The notes under the pieces are model-generated. The model saw only the letters and a list, made by a program, of their open reading frames with translations, was not told the DNA's origin and did no database searches. A program made the position numbers and the translations under genes. This document shows, one piece after another, positions 8,235-15,655 of a DNA stretch of 64,000 bases. This DNA is from Bifidobacterium moukalabense DSM 27321 (GTDB lineage Bacteria; Actinomycetota; Actinomycetes; Actinomycetales; Bifidobacteriaceae): assembly GCF_000522505.1 (NCBI RefSeq), contig NZ_AZMV01000004.1, forward strand, positions 62,001-126,000. The letters are read 5' to 3'. The first letter of the stretch is position 1; each line of letters begins with the position of its first letter.

Positions 8235-8245
8235 GTCCAAACCGG
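8235..8245 (+). promoter_or_regulatory. GTCCAAACCGG element upstream of the 8321 pseudogene
   Basis: An exact copy of the 11-mer, 75 bases before the end of the leader of the broken gene at 8321. It is followed, as in the intact paralogue's leader, by a small hairpin CCGGC-ctgaa-GCCGG just before the ribosome-binding site. Confidence 0.45.
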
Positions 8246-8320
8246 CGCAGCCCGGTCCGCGCGAGCATGGTTCCAGCCGGCCTGAAGCCGGGGACCGATG
8301 AATTGAGAGGAGCGCCGATC

Positions 8321-8655
8321 ATGGTGTCCGATTACGTGGATGATCTATTGCGAGACGAACGCGAGTCGTTCAAACGCGAGGAAGCGGCCGCGAAGAAATT
8401 CGACAATCTTTCCACAAGAGCGCGAAGGCGCTGCGTGAGGCGGCGAGACAACTCGAGAAGGCATTCCCCGGAATGAGCCGGACGACCACCGCCGACAAGT
8501 GGGCGATGACCGGCACGGAGAAGAACATCGCGTTCGATGCAAAGGGCGAGCTCGTCGCCGCCCCGGTCGGGAAGAAGACCGCTCCCGTCGAATCCTCCGA
8601 CGAACCGGAGAACGACGTCGTGCCGGAGCCTGAGGCAACCGGAGCCGACACGCAA
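8321..8655 (+). pseudogene. Broken duplicate of the 152-aa element protein at 9555
   Basis: Starts MVSDYVDDLLRDERESFKRE, nearly identical to the intact copy. It loses about 10 bases after the codons KKFDN (around 8405), which shifts the frame to a stop at 8474. The rest of the gene (TTADKWAMTGTEKNIAFDAK...) is still readable from 8473 in the original frame. The leader with its GTCCAAACCGG element and hairpin is also duplicated. It ends at the right arm of the 65-bp inverted repeat. Confidence 0.75.
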
Positions 8656-8661
8656 ATGGCA

Positions 8662-8726
8662 GCCCCGCGATTTTTCCGCGGGGCTTCTTCGTTTTTCCCT
8701 CGCTCCGGATGTCCAAACCAATCGCC
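8662..8726 (-). repeat. 65-bp perfect inverted repeat (right arm) containing a terminator-like hairpin
   Basis: Reverse complement of 7326-7390 without mismatch. It replaces the 3' end of the duplicated gene at 8321, which indicates that a rearrangement joined them. The hairpin with GATTTTT in the loop could end transcription in either direction. Confidence 0.85.
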
Positions 8727-8815
8727 GGCCTCGCCGCCGGATGGGCGCGACCGTCGTGCATACGGGCATGAAAAGGCCCCGGCCGTCTTGATGACGGCCG
8801 GGGTCGCACGGGTCG

Positions 8816-9064
8816 TTAGATGATCTGCATGTCGGAGCGGACGCGTTCCGCGGCGATGTCGATGTCGCCGGGCCATGAGGGCACGCCGAACGCGAGTCGC
8901 ACACGGTCGAACGTCTGCGGGTCCTTGAGTGGTCTGAACATGCCGCGGTCGACGTATTGGGACATATCGAAGATTCCGGTCGCCCCGTCGGAGCAGGTGA
9001 CTTTGAGCTTGTATCCCGGCATGGGTTCGCACCGGGTCACTTTGATTGAATAGTCGATGGTCAT
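8816..9064 (-). CDS. DUF2442 domain protein
   Basis: 82 residues, MTIDYSIKVTRCEPMPGYKL, then KVTCSDGATGIFDMSQYVDR and RVRLAFGVPSWPGDIDIAAE. This is the DUF2442 pattern: a short beta-rich protein ending in W....DIAPE. DUF2442 genes usually sit beside a DUF4160 gene, as here (16 bases after its stop), and the pair is often treated as a predicted type II toxin-antitoxin module. Start ATG 9064. Biochemical role unknown. Confidence 0.7.
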   Translation of the reverse strand: MTIDYSIKVTRCEPMPGYKLKVTCSDGATGIFDMSQYVDRGMFRPLKDPQTFDRVRLAFGVPSWPGDIDIAAERVRSDMQII

Positions 9065-9080
9065 GTCCGTTGCCTCCTTG

Positions 9081-9338
9081 TTAGCGTAGCGGGTCGATCC
9101 TGAACGGGTGCTCGAGGTTGCGGGCCAGTTCCCAATCGGCTTCGAGTTCTTCGGCGTGCAGCAGTATCCACGCTTCGACGAGCGTGCGTTGCTTGCGCGG
9201 GAGGTCTCCTTTGAGCGTCCGCCCGTCGAAGGTGAACGCCGCTTCGTGCCCCTGGTATCTCGCATGCACGTGCGGCGGCACGTGGTCGCCGGCGTTCATG
9301 GTGATGATGATTCCGAAGAACATGCTGATGACCGGCAT
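9081..9338 (-). CDS. DUF4160 domain protein
   Basis: 85 residues, MPVISMFFGIIITMNAGDHV, then PPHVHARYQGHEAAFTFDGR: the DUF4160 signature with HxPPHxH. The C-terminal half is helical (RKQRTLVEAWILLHAEELEA). A GGAGGCAG box precedes ATG 9338. It is the first gene of a two-gene operon with DUF2442. The histidine cluster suggests a metal or catalytic site, but the activity is not established. Confidence 0.75.
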   Translation of the reverse strand: MPVISMFFGIIITMNAGDHVPPHVHARYQGHEAAFTFDGRTLKGDLPRKQRTLVEAWILLHAEELEADWELARNLEHPFRIDPLR

Positions 9339-9473
9339 ATCTGCCTCCTTGCTTTCGTTGTCTTCCATTCTAGGATATTCGTGTTCGGTCCTGGCGTGCG
9401 CGGTGCGCAGCGGGAACGACGGACTGGTTTCCGGTTCGTGCTCTTTGGCTATCGCCGGAAACGGAGCCCGACT

Positions 9474-9484
9474 GTCCAAACCGG
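9474..9484 (+). promoter_or_regulatory. GTCCAAACCGG element upstream of the 9555 gene
   Basis: An exact 11-mer 70 bases upstream of ATG 9555, followed at about 9514-9530 by the conserved CCGGC-ctgaa-GCCGG hairpin. The arrangement is the same as in the duplicated leader at 8235. Confidence 0.45.
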
Positions 9485-9554
9485 CGTGCGCCCAATCGCG
9501 TGACCATGGTCACAGCCGGCCTGAAGCCGGGAACCGATGAAACTGGAAAGGAAC

Positions 9555-9995
9555 ATGACCATGGCATCCGATTACGTGGATGACCTCCTACGCGACGAAC
9601 GCGAGTCGTTCAAGCGCAAGGAGGCGGCGGCGAAGAAGTTCGACAACCGACTCGACAACTTCCGCAAGAGCGCGAAGGCGCTGCGCGACGCGGCGAGGCA
9701 GCTCGAGGAGGCCTTCCCCGGAATGAGCCAGAGGACCGCCGCGGACAAGTGGGCGATGACCGGAACGGAGAAGAACATCGCGTTCGACGCGAAGGGCGGG
9801 CTCGTCGCCGCCCCGGCCGGAAGGAAACCCACAGCCGCCGGACCCGAACCGGCAGCCGACGCCGCACCGGATCCGGAGACAACCGGATCCGGCATCCAGA
9901 CGGCAGACGACGAAACCGCTCCGCAGAACGAGACGGACGCGGGCCAGGATCACTCGGACGACGGCCGCCCCTCATGGGCGTCCGGCAACTACTGA
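9555..9995 (+). CDS. Element protein of unknown function, helical head and acidic tail
   Basis: Starts MTMASDYVDDLLRDERESFK with GGAAAGG upstream. Residues 1-60 are strongly helical and charged (KKFDNRLDNFRKSAKALRDA). A conserved block follows, ADKWAMTGTEKNIAFDAKGG, and the last 65 residues are an Ala/Pro/Asp/Glu-rich, probably disordered tail. A frameshifted duplicate with its own leader is at 8321. No homologous family is recognised; it may bind DNA or another element protein. Confidence 0.55.
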   Translation: MTMASDYVDDLLRDERESFKRKEAAAKKFDNRLDNFRKSAKALRDAARQLEEAFPGMSQRTAADKWAMTGTEKNIAFDAKGGLVAAPAGRKPTAAGPEPAADAAPDPETTGSGIQTADDETAPQNETDAGQDHSDDGRPSWASGNY

Positions 9996-10011
9996 TCGGA
10001 TGTGATGCATG

Positions 10012-10120
10012 ATGCGACTGATCATCGCCGAGAAGCATTCGGTCGGCCAGCTTCCACGCGGTGTTCGAGAACATCCATCCGTTCATGGACGGCAACGGTC
10101 GGACGGGACGCCAGCTGCCC
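10012..10120 (+). pseudogene. Scar fusing the start of a TopB-like topoisomerase to a Fic-domain core
   Basis: ATG 10012 reads MRLIIAEKHSVGQ, the start of a type IA topoisomerase III (canonical MRLIIAEKPSVG). At about 10050 this joins, in another frame, a fragment reading FHAVFENIHPFMDGNGRTGR, which contains the complete Fic motif HPFxxGNGRxxR. Neither gene continues: the topoisomerase catalytic domain is absent, and the Fic frame loses meaning after about 10120. A deletion between a topB and a fic gene explains the junction. The product is almost certainly non-functional. Confidence 0.6.
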
Positions 10121-10218
10121 AACCGAAACAGCGATGAAGGGCTCTCTGATACCATTGACTGCTTGGATATCTGTTTCGTGGCAGCCATGGCCCGGCGAGA
10201 TCGAGGAGGCATGGGCAG

Positions 10219-10857
10219 ATGGGCGCACATGTCATCGAAGAGGACAGCGGGTGTCAGCTGCGCTGGAACCACAACTCCGCGTACTACCCCGAGCTGGTCT
10301 CGGACGCCGCACTGAGGGGCGGATCCGCCCTCGACGTGGGCTGCGGAGACGGGACGCTCCTGAAGCTTCTGGCCGGGGTATGCGAGCACGTCGTGGGGGT
10401 GGAGGTGGATCCCGCCGCCGCGCGGATAGCTGCCGGCAGGGTCGCAGACAGCGGCAAGGTCATCTGCGGTGATTTCATGGCTACCCAGGATTTTGCCCCG
10501 GAAAGCTTCGATACCATAACCTGCGTCGCGTGCCTGCACCACATGCCGCTCGAGACGGCACTCGTTCGGATGGCGGAGCTGCTGCGGCCCGGCGGCAGAC
10601 TGCTCGTCGTCGGCCTGTCCGCGAACAGGACCGTCGCGGACTGGCTGCTCTCCGCTCTCATGGTTGTCCCTGCGAGGATGTCCGGATGGCTCCACCACGA
10701 GGGTACTTACCAGGGGATGAGGGTCGCCCAGCCCCGTGAGTCCCTGGGTGAGATTCGCGCTGTTGCAGGCGAGCGACTCCCCGGCGCACTTGTCAGGAGG
10801 CGTCTTTACTGGCGCTACTCCCTCGAGTGGACGAAGCCCTTCACTGTGCAGTCCTAG
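10219..10857 (+). CDS. Class I SAM-dependent methyltransferase
   Basis: 212 residues with Rossmann motif I LDVGCGDGTLLKLL (about residue 38), an acidic residue after strand 2 (VGVEVD), motif II CGDFMATQD, and post-motif TCVACLHHMPLETA, a small-molecule-type methyltransferase signature (type 11/25). A helical C-terminal lid follows. The substrate is not evident. It stands alone between the topB-fic scar and a non-coding stretch, so it is probably cargo. A GAGGAGG box lies about 12 bases before the chosen ATG. Confidence 0.75.
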   Translation: MGAHVIEEDSGCQLRWNHNSAYYPELVSDAALRGGSALDVGCGDGTLLKLLAGVCEHVVGVEVDPAAARIAAGRVADSGKVICGDFMATQDFAPESFDTITCVACLHHMPLETALVRMAELLRPGGRLLVVGLSANRTVADWLLSALMVVPARMSGWLHHEGTYQGMRVAQPRESLGEIRAVAGERLPGALVRRRLYWRYSLEWTKPFTVQS

Positions 10858-10859
10858 CA

Positions 10860-11113
10860 CCCGTACCCCCGCTTCGTACTCTGTCCTGTGGCATGGCCCT
10901 CTCTTCTTCGGGGAGCCCTCGCGGCGACCTAACCTAACCCGACAAGCCGCATATGGTTAATTACCATCAACTGCATTCTTTTAGCATCTAGCGGTAGATA
11001 TTCGCATCTAGTCTCATCTTTTGGAAACCGGCCCCTCGCCCACAAGGCGGAGAGCTGGTTTCATGCACTGTGACTCCTCGACAGAAAAACGAATCTCCTC
11101 GCAGCTTGAATGG
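10860..11113. other. Stretch without a recognisable gene
   Basis: I see no convincing coding sequence here. It is less GC-rich than its surroundings around 10,960-11,010. It separates the methyltransferase from the remnant at 11114 and may mark a recombination junction. Confidence 0.4.
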
Positions 11114-11290
11114 TCATGGGGATATTTTTTGTTGGCGGCAAATGAGTCTATTGCGGACCTTGCGGAACGTCCGTTCGATGGTTGTGGGAGGGAGCAGCCA
11201 TTCGTCCAGCATGCATGAGTGGAAAAGCATGGTGTCGTTCATGAACAGGGCGATGAGCGATCCCGAAATCAGGATCAGGGAGGAAAAAGA
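11114..11290 (-). pseudogene. 3' fragment related to the membrane protein at 11355, inverted
   Basis: On the minus strand this reads SGSLIALFMNDTMLFHS..., matching the C-terminus ENIALFMNDGILPVVHSR of the plus-strand gene ending at 12008. The DNA TCGTTCATGAACAGGGCGAT is shared in inverted orientation. No upstream part of the gene is left, so this is probably the tail of a second copy. Confidence 0.4.
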
Positions 11291-11354
11291 ATGACCAAAG
11301 TGACGTTTACGTATAAAATGTAGAACATCAAGCAGGCGAAGAAGGAAGAAAATC

Positions 11355-12008
11355 ATGTTCGGCATCTACGGGCTTGCCCTATACCTGGTCGTCATCGCGA
11401 TCGGTGTGGTGATCTGGGCGTTGCTAATGCTCATCGCCTTCGCGATAGGCCTGGTCACCCATCCCATCCGCACCCTGGCGATCGTGCTTCAGAAAATCGC
11501 CGGCCTCGCCGCCGGCCTCGCGCTGATCGTAGCCGTGATCGCATGGTTCTGGTACGACCACAGCAAACCGGATTTCATTCCGACGTTCGCGGGGTCGATA
11601 GGTGTGATCGTCCTCGGCGTCATCGTCTACACATTCGCCCAATGGCTGCTTGACCGGCCCACCAGGGCGGAACGCCGCGCCATGGCGGCCATGCCGGCCG
11701 TCTCTTCGTCGCCGTCGCATGATGCGGTCATCAATGGCGGTCTCGCCCGGACCCCGTGGCCGGTGAAATGGTGGGCGGAGGACGGAAACCGTGTGTGGAT
11801 CGCCTGGCAGGCGCAGCAGGAGACGGAGGAATATTCCCGGGGCGACATCATCGTCGAGGAGTACCGTGACGTCGAATACGGCGGCATCGAGAGGCATGCG
11901 GAATCCTACATCCATCATCGGCGTGGAGCCGATCCCAGACGATTGATCGGGGAGAACATCGCCCTGTTCATGAACGACGGCATCCTCCCCGTGGTCCATT
12001 CACGGTAA
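11355..12008 (+). CDS. Element membrane protein with TPWPVKWWA-type cytoplasmic domain
   Basis: 217 residues. Two or three N-terminal membrane segments lie at about residues 5-35, 45-65 and 75-95 (LYLVVIAIGVVIWALLMLIA; GLALIVAVIAWFWY; SIGVIVLGVIVYTFA). A soluble C-terminal domain follows with TPWPVKWWAEDGNRVWIAWQ and YSRGDIIVEEY. That block also occurs near the start of the 637-residue element protein (2014-3927), which suggests a shared fold. A GAAGGAAG box precedes ATG 11355. Role unknown; perhaps element-encoded envelope or entry functions. Confidence 0.6.
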   Translation: MFGIYGLALYLVVIAIGVVIWALLMLIAFAIGLVTHPIRTLAIVLQKIAGLAAGLALIVAVIAWFWYDHSKPDFIPTFAGSIGVIVLGVIVYTFAQWLLDRPTRAERRAMAAMPAVSSSPSHDAVINGGLARTPWPVKWWAEDGNRVWIAWQAQQETEEYSRGDIIVEEYRDVEYGGIERHAESYIHHRRGADPRRLIGENIALFMNDGILPVVHSR

Positions 12009-12112
12009 TCGATTGCCCGAGAACCACAAATTCTACGGCCATGTTCCACGCCTAGGAATGCCACAGCCAATGATTGTAGAATGGCGAATACAGACGAAAC
12101 GGAGGTGTGGAA

Positions 12113-12313
12113 ATGACGATGATCGAATCCCTGCCCGGATATGCCGAGGCGGAGGCGGTGGCCAAGGCCCGTGGGTCCAACCTGGTGGACATGATCAGCG
12201 CGTATCTCGCCGGAGTGGCGGCCGGAGGGGATGCCGTGACCGTGATGCGCACGCCTGACGAGGTGCGTGACCATTTCGGCAAGCTGATGGACGAGACGTC
12301 GCAGGATGTATGA
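12113..12313 (+). CDS. RelB/DinJ-like antitoxin
   Basis: 66 residues, MTMIESLPGYAEAEAVAKAR, then GSNLVDMISAYLAGVAAG and a C-terminal tail VRDHFGKLMDETSQDV. The size, the helical N-terminal DNA-binding-like half and the overlap with a RelE/YafQ-type toxin gene support an antitoxin that binds the toxin with its C-terminus. A GGAGG box lies 7 bases before ATG 12113; a GTG two codons upstream is less likely. Confidence 0.6.
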   Translation: MTMIESLPGYAEAEAVAKARGSNLVDMISAYLAGVAAGGDAVTVMRTPDEVRDHFGKLMDETSQDV

Positions 12314-12638
12314 GATAGACTCGCATTCCAGGGAGTTCGACAAGGACTTCAAACGGCTGGCCCGATACGACAGGGCTCTGGCGCGCGAACTCGTGGAGCT
12401 GATCGCCGACGAGCTGATGCCCAACGGCCGGGTTCCGGACTCCTACCGGCCGCATGTGCTGGACAATCCGGGAGGACTGTACAACGGCTGCATGGAATTC
12501 CATCTTGCCGATGATGTGCTGGTCCTGTACTATCCGCCGACGCCGCGCGACGTGATACATCTGCGGGTGATCCGCACCCACGAGGAGCTGTCCACGGGAC
12601 GGTACTCCAGGGAATGGCCGACGAGTCAATCCGAATAG
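12306..12638 (+). CDS. YafQ/RelE-type mRNA interferase toxin
   Basis: 110 residues. YEIDSHSREFDKDFKRLARY is the YafQ-like start (F.KD.K...). Then PNGRVPDSYRPHVLDNPGGL and LYNGCMEFHLADDVLVLYYP have the YafQ family layout of DH.L.G...G..E.H...D..L.Y. The end (VIHLRVIRTHEELSTGRY) replaces the usual RTGSHSDLF. The toxin would cleave mRNA on the ribosome. It overlaps the antitoxin gene by 8 bases. Confidence 0.75.
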   Translation: MYEIDSHSREFDKDFKRLARYDRALARELVELIADELMPNGRVPDSYRPHVLDNPGGLYNGCMEFHLADDVLVLYYPPTPRDVIHLRVIRTHEELSTGRYSREWPTSQSE

Positions 12639-12743
12639 TCATCCGTGGCATCCACCGTATATCGCGGTATGTCGGTACTTGCCGGAATCGGTATGTGCCG
12701 GCATACCGTTGGGGAAACGTAATCATTGCGTCCCTGTTTTTAC

Positions 12744-14096
12744 CTATTCGCGTCTTCCGTCCTGATTATTCGTCTTGATTGCGTCTTCCAGGATGGAGGC
12801 GAGCTCCTCCAGGCATTCGCGGATACGCTTATAGGTGGCGTCGGAATCCGCGGGGTCGGTCATGGTACCGTCCGGTGGCTTGAGGGCCGCCGCCGGTTCG
12901 TGGCCATCGTGGGCCATGGCCTCGGCCATGCGGTTGACGACCAGCCGGCGGTGTTCCGGGATGGTGCGCGCGTAATGTTTCAGGACCACTTCCATGGTCT
13001 GGTCGCCGATCTCGTCCATCGCCTCGCGGACGGTGCCGCCGTATTGCATCAGCAGTGTCGTGTGGGTGACACGAAGCGTGCGGAAGGTCACGGCCTGGTG
13101 CAGTCCGATCCGTTCCCTGGCCTTCTTCAATTGGCTGGTCAGGGTGGTCTGGGCGATGACCTCGCCGCGTCTGGCCTGCAACAGCATCGGATCGTCCGGA
13201 TCGAGTTGGTCCAAGTGCTCCTTGAGCAATGGGATGACCAGATCGGGAATGGGGCAGGTACGGCGTGAGTGAGGGGTCTTCGTCCTTCCCAGGCGGCTCC
13301 TGCCCAGATCATCCGCTCCGCGGTTCACGCTGTACCGGACGGTCAGGGTACGCTCCTCCAGATCGATGTCCTCACGTTGCAATGCGCACAGTTCGCCGGT
13401 CCTCAGCCCGCCGACCATCGCGGCCAGGTAGACCGCGATCCGCGTGTATGCGGGCATTGCGGTGTATAGCATCCTCAAGGTCTCGCCGTCCACCGGCTGG
13501 ATCCGCCATGATTTGGGGTCCGGATCCGGTGGGATGGGCAGCATGAAAGGATTCGTCTCGATGAGAGGAGAGGCTCCGTCGCTTGGTCTCGTGGCTTCCT
13601 CCAGGATCGATTTGAGGCGTTCGCGCTCCCTCTTGAACTCCCATGGGCCTTCGGGATGTTCCATTTCGTACCATTCATGGATCATCGCGGGTGTGATGCT
13701 CGTGAGCGGTGTCGTTCCGAACGCCGCTCTCAGGTGGGCGATGTCGGCGCGGAGATTGCGTTTTGAACTGCCCGTGAGGGGCTGCCCGTCCTTTCGGCGG
13801 TGGGTGGCGATGTAGTGGTCGGCCCATTGGTCGAATGTGAGATGCGGCGTCGTCCCTTTTTTCCTTCTTTCCGGCCATGGCACCCACTTTTGGATGCCGC
13901 GGCGGTCAAGGTCCACGAGGAGCTTTTCCTCCTCGAGCCAGCTTTGTGCCTGGATCCTGCCGTCCCTGCCGAATGAGCGTTGGCAACGGACTCCCTTGTA
14001 GGTGTATCGTCCGATCCATGTCCGGGTCTTGCCGCTGGGGTTCCTTCTGAGCAGCACGGTCCCGAATTGGCGTCTCTTTTTCCTCTTCTCTGCCAT
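12744..14096 (-). CDS. int: Tyrosine site-specific recombinase (element integrase)
   Basis: 450 residues. There is an N-terminal arm-binding-like part (GRYTYKGVRCQRSFGRDGRI), a SAM-like core-binding domain at about residues 95-175, and a catalytic domain with the first arginine in GLRTGELCALQREDI and the tyrosine in VVLKHYARTIPEH. Box II reads FRTLRVTHTTLLMQ and box III EIGDQTMEVV, so the usual HxxR histidine and LGH histidine appear as R and D. It lies at the element's right edge, pointing inwards, next to the tRNA-like remnant, as expected for integration into a tRNA gene. Confidence 0.85.
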   Translation of the reverse strand: MAEKRKKRRQFGTVLLRRNPSGKTRTWIGRYTYKGVRCQRSFGRDGRIQAQSWLEEEKLLVDLDRRGIQKWVPWPERRKKGTTPHLTFDQWADHYIATHRRKDGQPLTGSSKRNLRADIAHLRAAFGTTPLTSITPAMIHEWYEMEHPEGPWEFKRERERLKSILEEATRPSDGASPLIETNPFMLPIPPDPDPKSWRIQPVDGETLRMLYTAMPAYTRIAVYLAAMVGGLRTGELCALQREDIDLEERTLTVRYSVNRGADDLGRSRLGRTKTPHSRRTCPIPDLVIPLLKEHLDQLDPDDPMLLQARRGEVIAQTTLTSQLKKARERIGLHQAVTFRTLRVTHTTLLMQYGGTVREAMDEIGDQTMEVVLKHYARTIPEHRRLVVNRMAEAMAHDGHEPAAALKPPDGTMTDPADSDATYKRIRECLEELASILEDAIKTNNQDGRRE

Positions 14097-14317
14097 GTGG
14101 CCGTCCTTTTTCCGGTTATAGAAACAGCCCGTCGGAAAATGTTCCTTGGGTTAATGTGTCACCCTAGGAGACGCTTTCGCGACGGGCTGAAACGGGGAAT
14201 CAGGCTCAGGCTTTGTGGGAGATGCGCATGCAGGCTGTGATCGTCATGACGTAAAGCAGGAGGAGATAGGCGGGGTCGGGGATGACGGGACCAGGCTCGT
14301 CGGTCTGGCCTATGGTC
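14097..14317. other. Attachment-side stretch without a firm gene
   Basis: Between integrase and remnant I see only a 37-codon minus-strand frame (14320-14207, MTIGQTDEPGPVIPDPAYLL and then a hydrophobic stretch), which overlaps the att sequence and has no other support. Integrase arm-binding sites would be expected here, but none is obvious by eye. Confidence 0.35.
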
Positions 14318-14342
14318 ATGGGTTCGAGCCCCACCGGGGGCA
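14318..14342 (+). other. tRNA-3'-end-like sequence, presumptive att site
   Basis: ATGGG-TTCGAGC-CCCAC reads as a T arm (four of five pairs), followed by CGGGGGC-A as acceptor strand and discriminator, then CC. No matching 5' acceptor (GCCCCCG) or D arm lies upstream, so this is only a 3' end, as in the duplicate left by integration into a tRNA gene. The parent tRNA should lie to the left of the window. Confidence 0.55.
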
Positions 14343-14696
14343 CCGGCGCGACGAACGGCCTCGGGCGGGCGACACCCGCCGGGCCGTCCCGTTTCCTTCG
14401 GCCTCGGTCCTGCGTATCTTCTCCAGGAATTCCTGATCCTGCCGATAGTGTTTTTCGTCAAGCAGGTCATCGACAGCTACACCAAGCCCCACTGCGATAG
14501 TGAACGGATGTGAAGATTTAACGGGAGAGGTTTCCCACAGGACATGACGCCTTGGATGAAGGAACCATATGAGGCTGTTACACAGCGACGTTGCACTCGG
14601 CCTGACAATTCACCGTCTATGATTGTCGGATAAAACGAGACATACGATATCGAGAAACAAATGCGGATACAGGAATCAACGAAGGAGGAAATCAAA

Positions 14697-15491
14697 ATGG
14701 TAAACACAGCACTCATTACCGGATCCTATGGCGGACTCGGCACATGCTTCGTCGGCATTCATGCAGAAAGGGGCGGCGACCTTATTCTGGTCGGCAGAAG
14801 CCAGGCAAAGCTTGAGGCACAGGCGAAGGAAGTGGAAGAAAAGTATCACGTGACTGTGCATACGATCGCAGCGGATCTCTCCGCTCCGGAGGCGGCCCAG
14901 AACATCTACGACACCTGCAAAAGCAATAGCTGGACGGTCGATGTTCTGATCAACAATGCGGGTTTCGGTGGACGAGGCGATTTTACAAGGGAGCGCACCA
15001 TGGAGCAGGATATGTCCATGATTGCCGTCAACATCGAAACGCCTACGAGGCTTATGAAGCTCTTCTTGTCGGACATGGTGAAACGCGGCAGTGGCAAGGT
15101 GCTAAATGTCAGCTCTACAGCGGCGACCTTGCCGGGTCCGCTCCAGGCGGTCTATTATGCCACCAAGGCATATGTGACCAGTGTGTCCAATGCCATCTGG
15201 AGGGAGCTGCAGGGTACTGGAGTAACGGTGACCGCCTTGATGCCGGGTGCCATGAGAACGGGGTTTGCCGATACAGGAGGGCTTGCGGATACCAAGCTCT
15301 TCTCCAATGCGGTCGATCCCAAGCAGGTCGCACTGGATGGCTATAACGGTATGCTGAAAGGCGAGCTCAATGTCATCAGCGGGCTTCCGGGAATGCAGAA
15401 GCCGATGATGTCACTGGCGCCGATGTTCCCGAAGAAGGCCATGCTGAACTTCGTCTACAACCAGCAGATCGCAGGAAGCGCCGACAAGTAA
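14697..15491 (+). CDS. Short-chain dehydrogenase/reductase
   Basis: 264 residues with a classical SDR pattern. The nucleotide motif is TGSYGGLG (residues 9-16), then NNAGFGG, the serine strand LNVSSTAA and YxxxK as YYATKAY. The C-terminal end is hydrophobic and Met-rich (LPGMQKPMMSLAPMFPKKAM), typical of SDRs related to DltE/YqjQ. An AAGGAGG box precedes ATG 14697. The substrate is unknown. It stands just outside the tRNA-like remnant and may be chromosomal or part of an older insertion. Confidence 0.85.
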   Translation: MVNTALITGSYGGLGTCFVGIHAERGGDLILVGRSQAKLEAQAKEVEEKYHVTVHTIAADLSAPEAAQNIYDTCKSNSWTVDVLINNAGFGGRGDFTRERTMEQDMSMIAVNIETPTRLMKLFLSDMVKRGSGKVLNVSSTAATLPGPLQAVYYATKAYVTSVSNAIWRELQGTGVTVTALMPGAMRTGFADTGGLADTKLFSNAVDPKQVALDGYNGMLKGELNVISGLPGMQKPMMSLAPMFPKKAMLNFVYNQQIAGSADK

Positions 15492-15503
15492 AAGGAAAAT
15501 CCG

Positions 15504-15655
15504 ATTATGCCACCGGTAGGCGCATTCCTCCGGAGGAGACAGGGTCGCATATGGCTTGCCATGACGGGCCGGACGACGGAGAGGACTCCCTCATACTCCT
15601 TCCTGTAAGACGCGGTAGCCACGTTCCGGTGTTGGCGCGGGATCATGGTCTCGGC
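15504..15655 (-). pseudogene. Fossil of the element gene found at 859-2060
   Basis: Two pieces keep their order but are pulled together. 15506-15540 matches 1463-1497 (GCCACCGGTAGGCG[C/T]ATTCC and on through GGAGGAGAC) almost perfectly. 15611-15648 resembles 2030-2060 (CCACGTTCCGGTG and CGCGGGATCATGG). On the minus strand the first piece reads PPEECAYRWHNRI, as in the 859-1871 gene. An internally deleted relative of that gene once lay here, so mobile-element DNA extends past the tRNA-like site. Confidence 0.6.

Larger units (their letters stand above)
1..14342. mobile_element. Right part of an integrated mobilizable element (IME/ICE-like); left end outside window
   Basis: The span holds a relaxase, MobC, a PcfB/DUF3801 protein, an SSB-like protein, three toxin-antitoxin-type modules and, at its right edge, a tyrosine integrase pointing leftwards. 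About 220 bp beyond the integrase start lies a sequence like the 3' end of a tRNA gene. Integration into a tRNA 3' end leaves the intact tRNA at one end and a 3'-end duplicate at the other. The orientation of the remnant predicts the intact tRNA to the left of base 1. No VirB4/VirD4-type transfer genes are visible here, so the element may be mobilizable rather than self-transmissible, but its left part is unseen. Confidence 0.75.
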
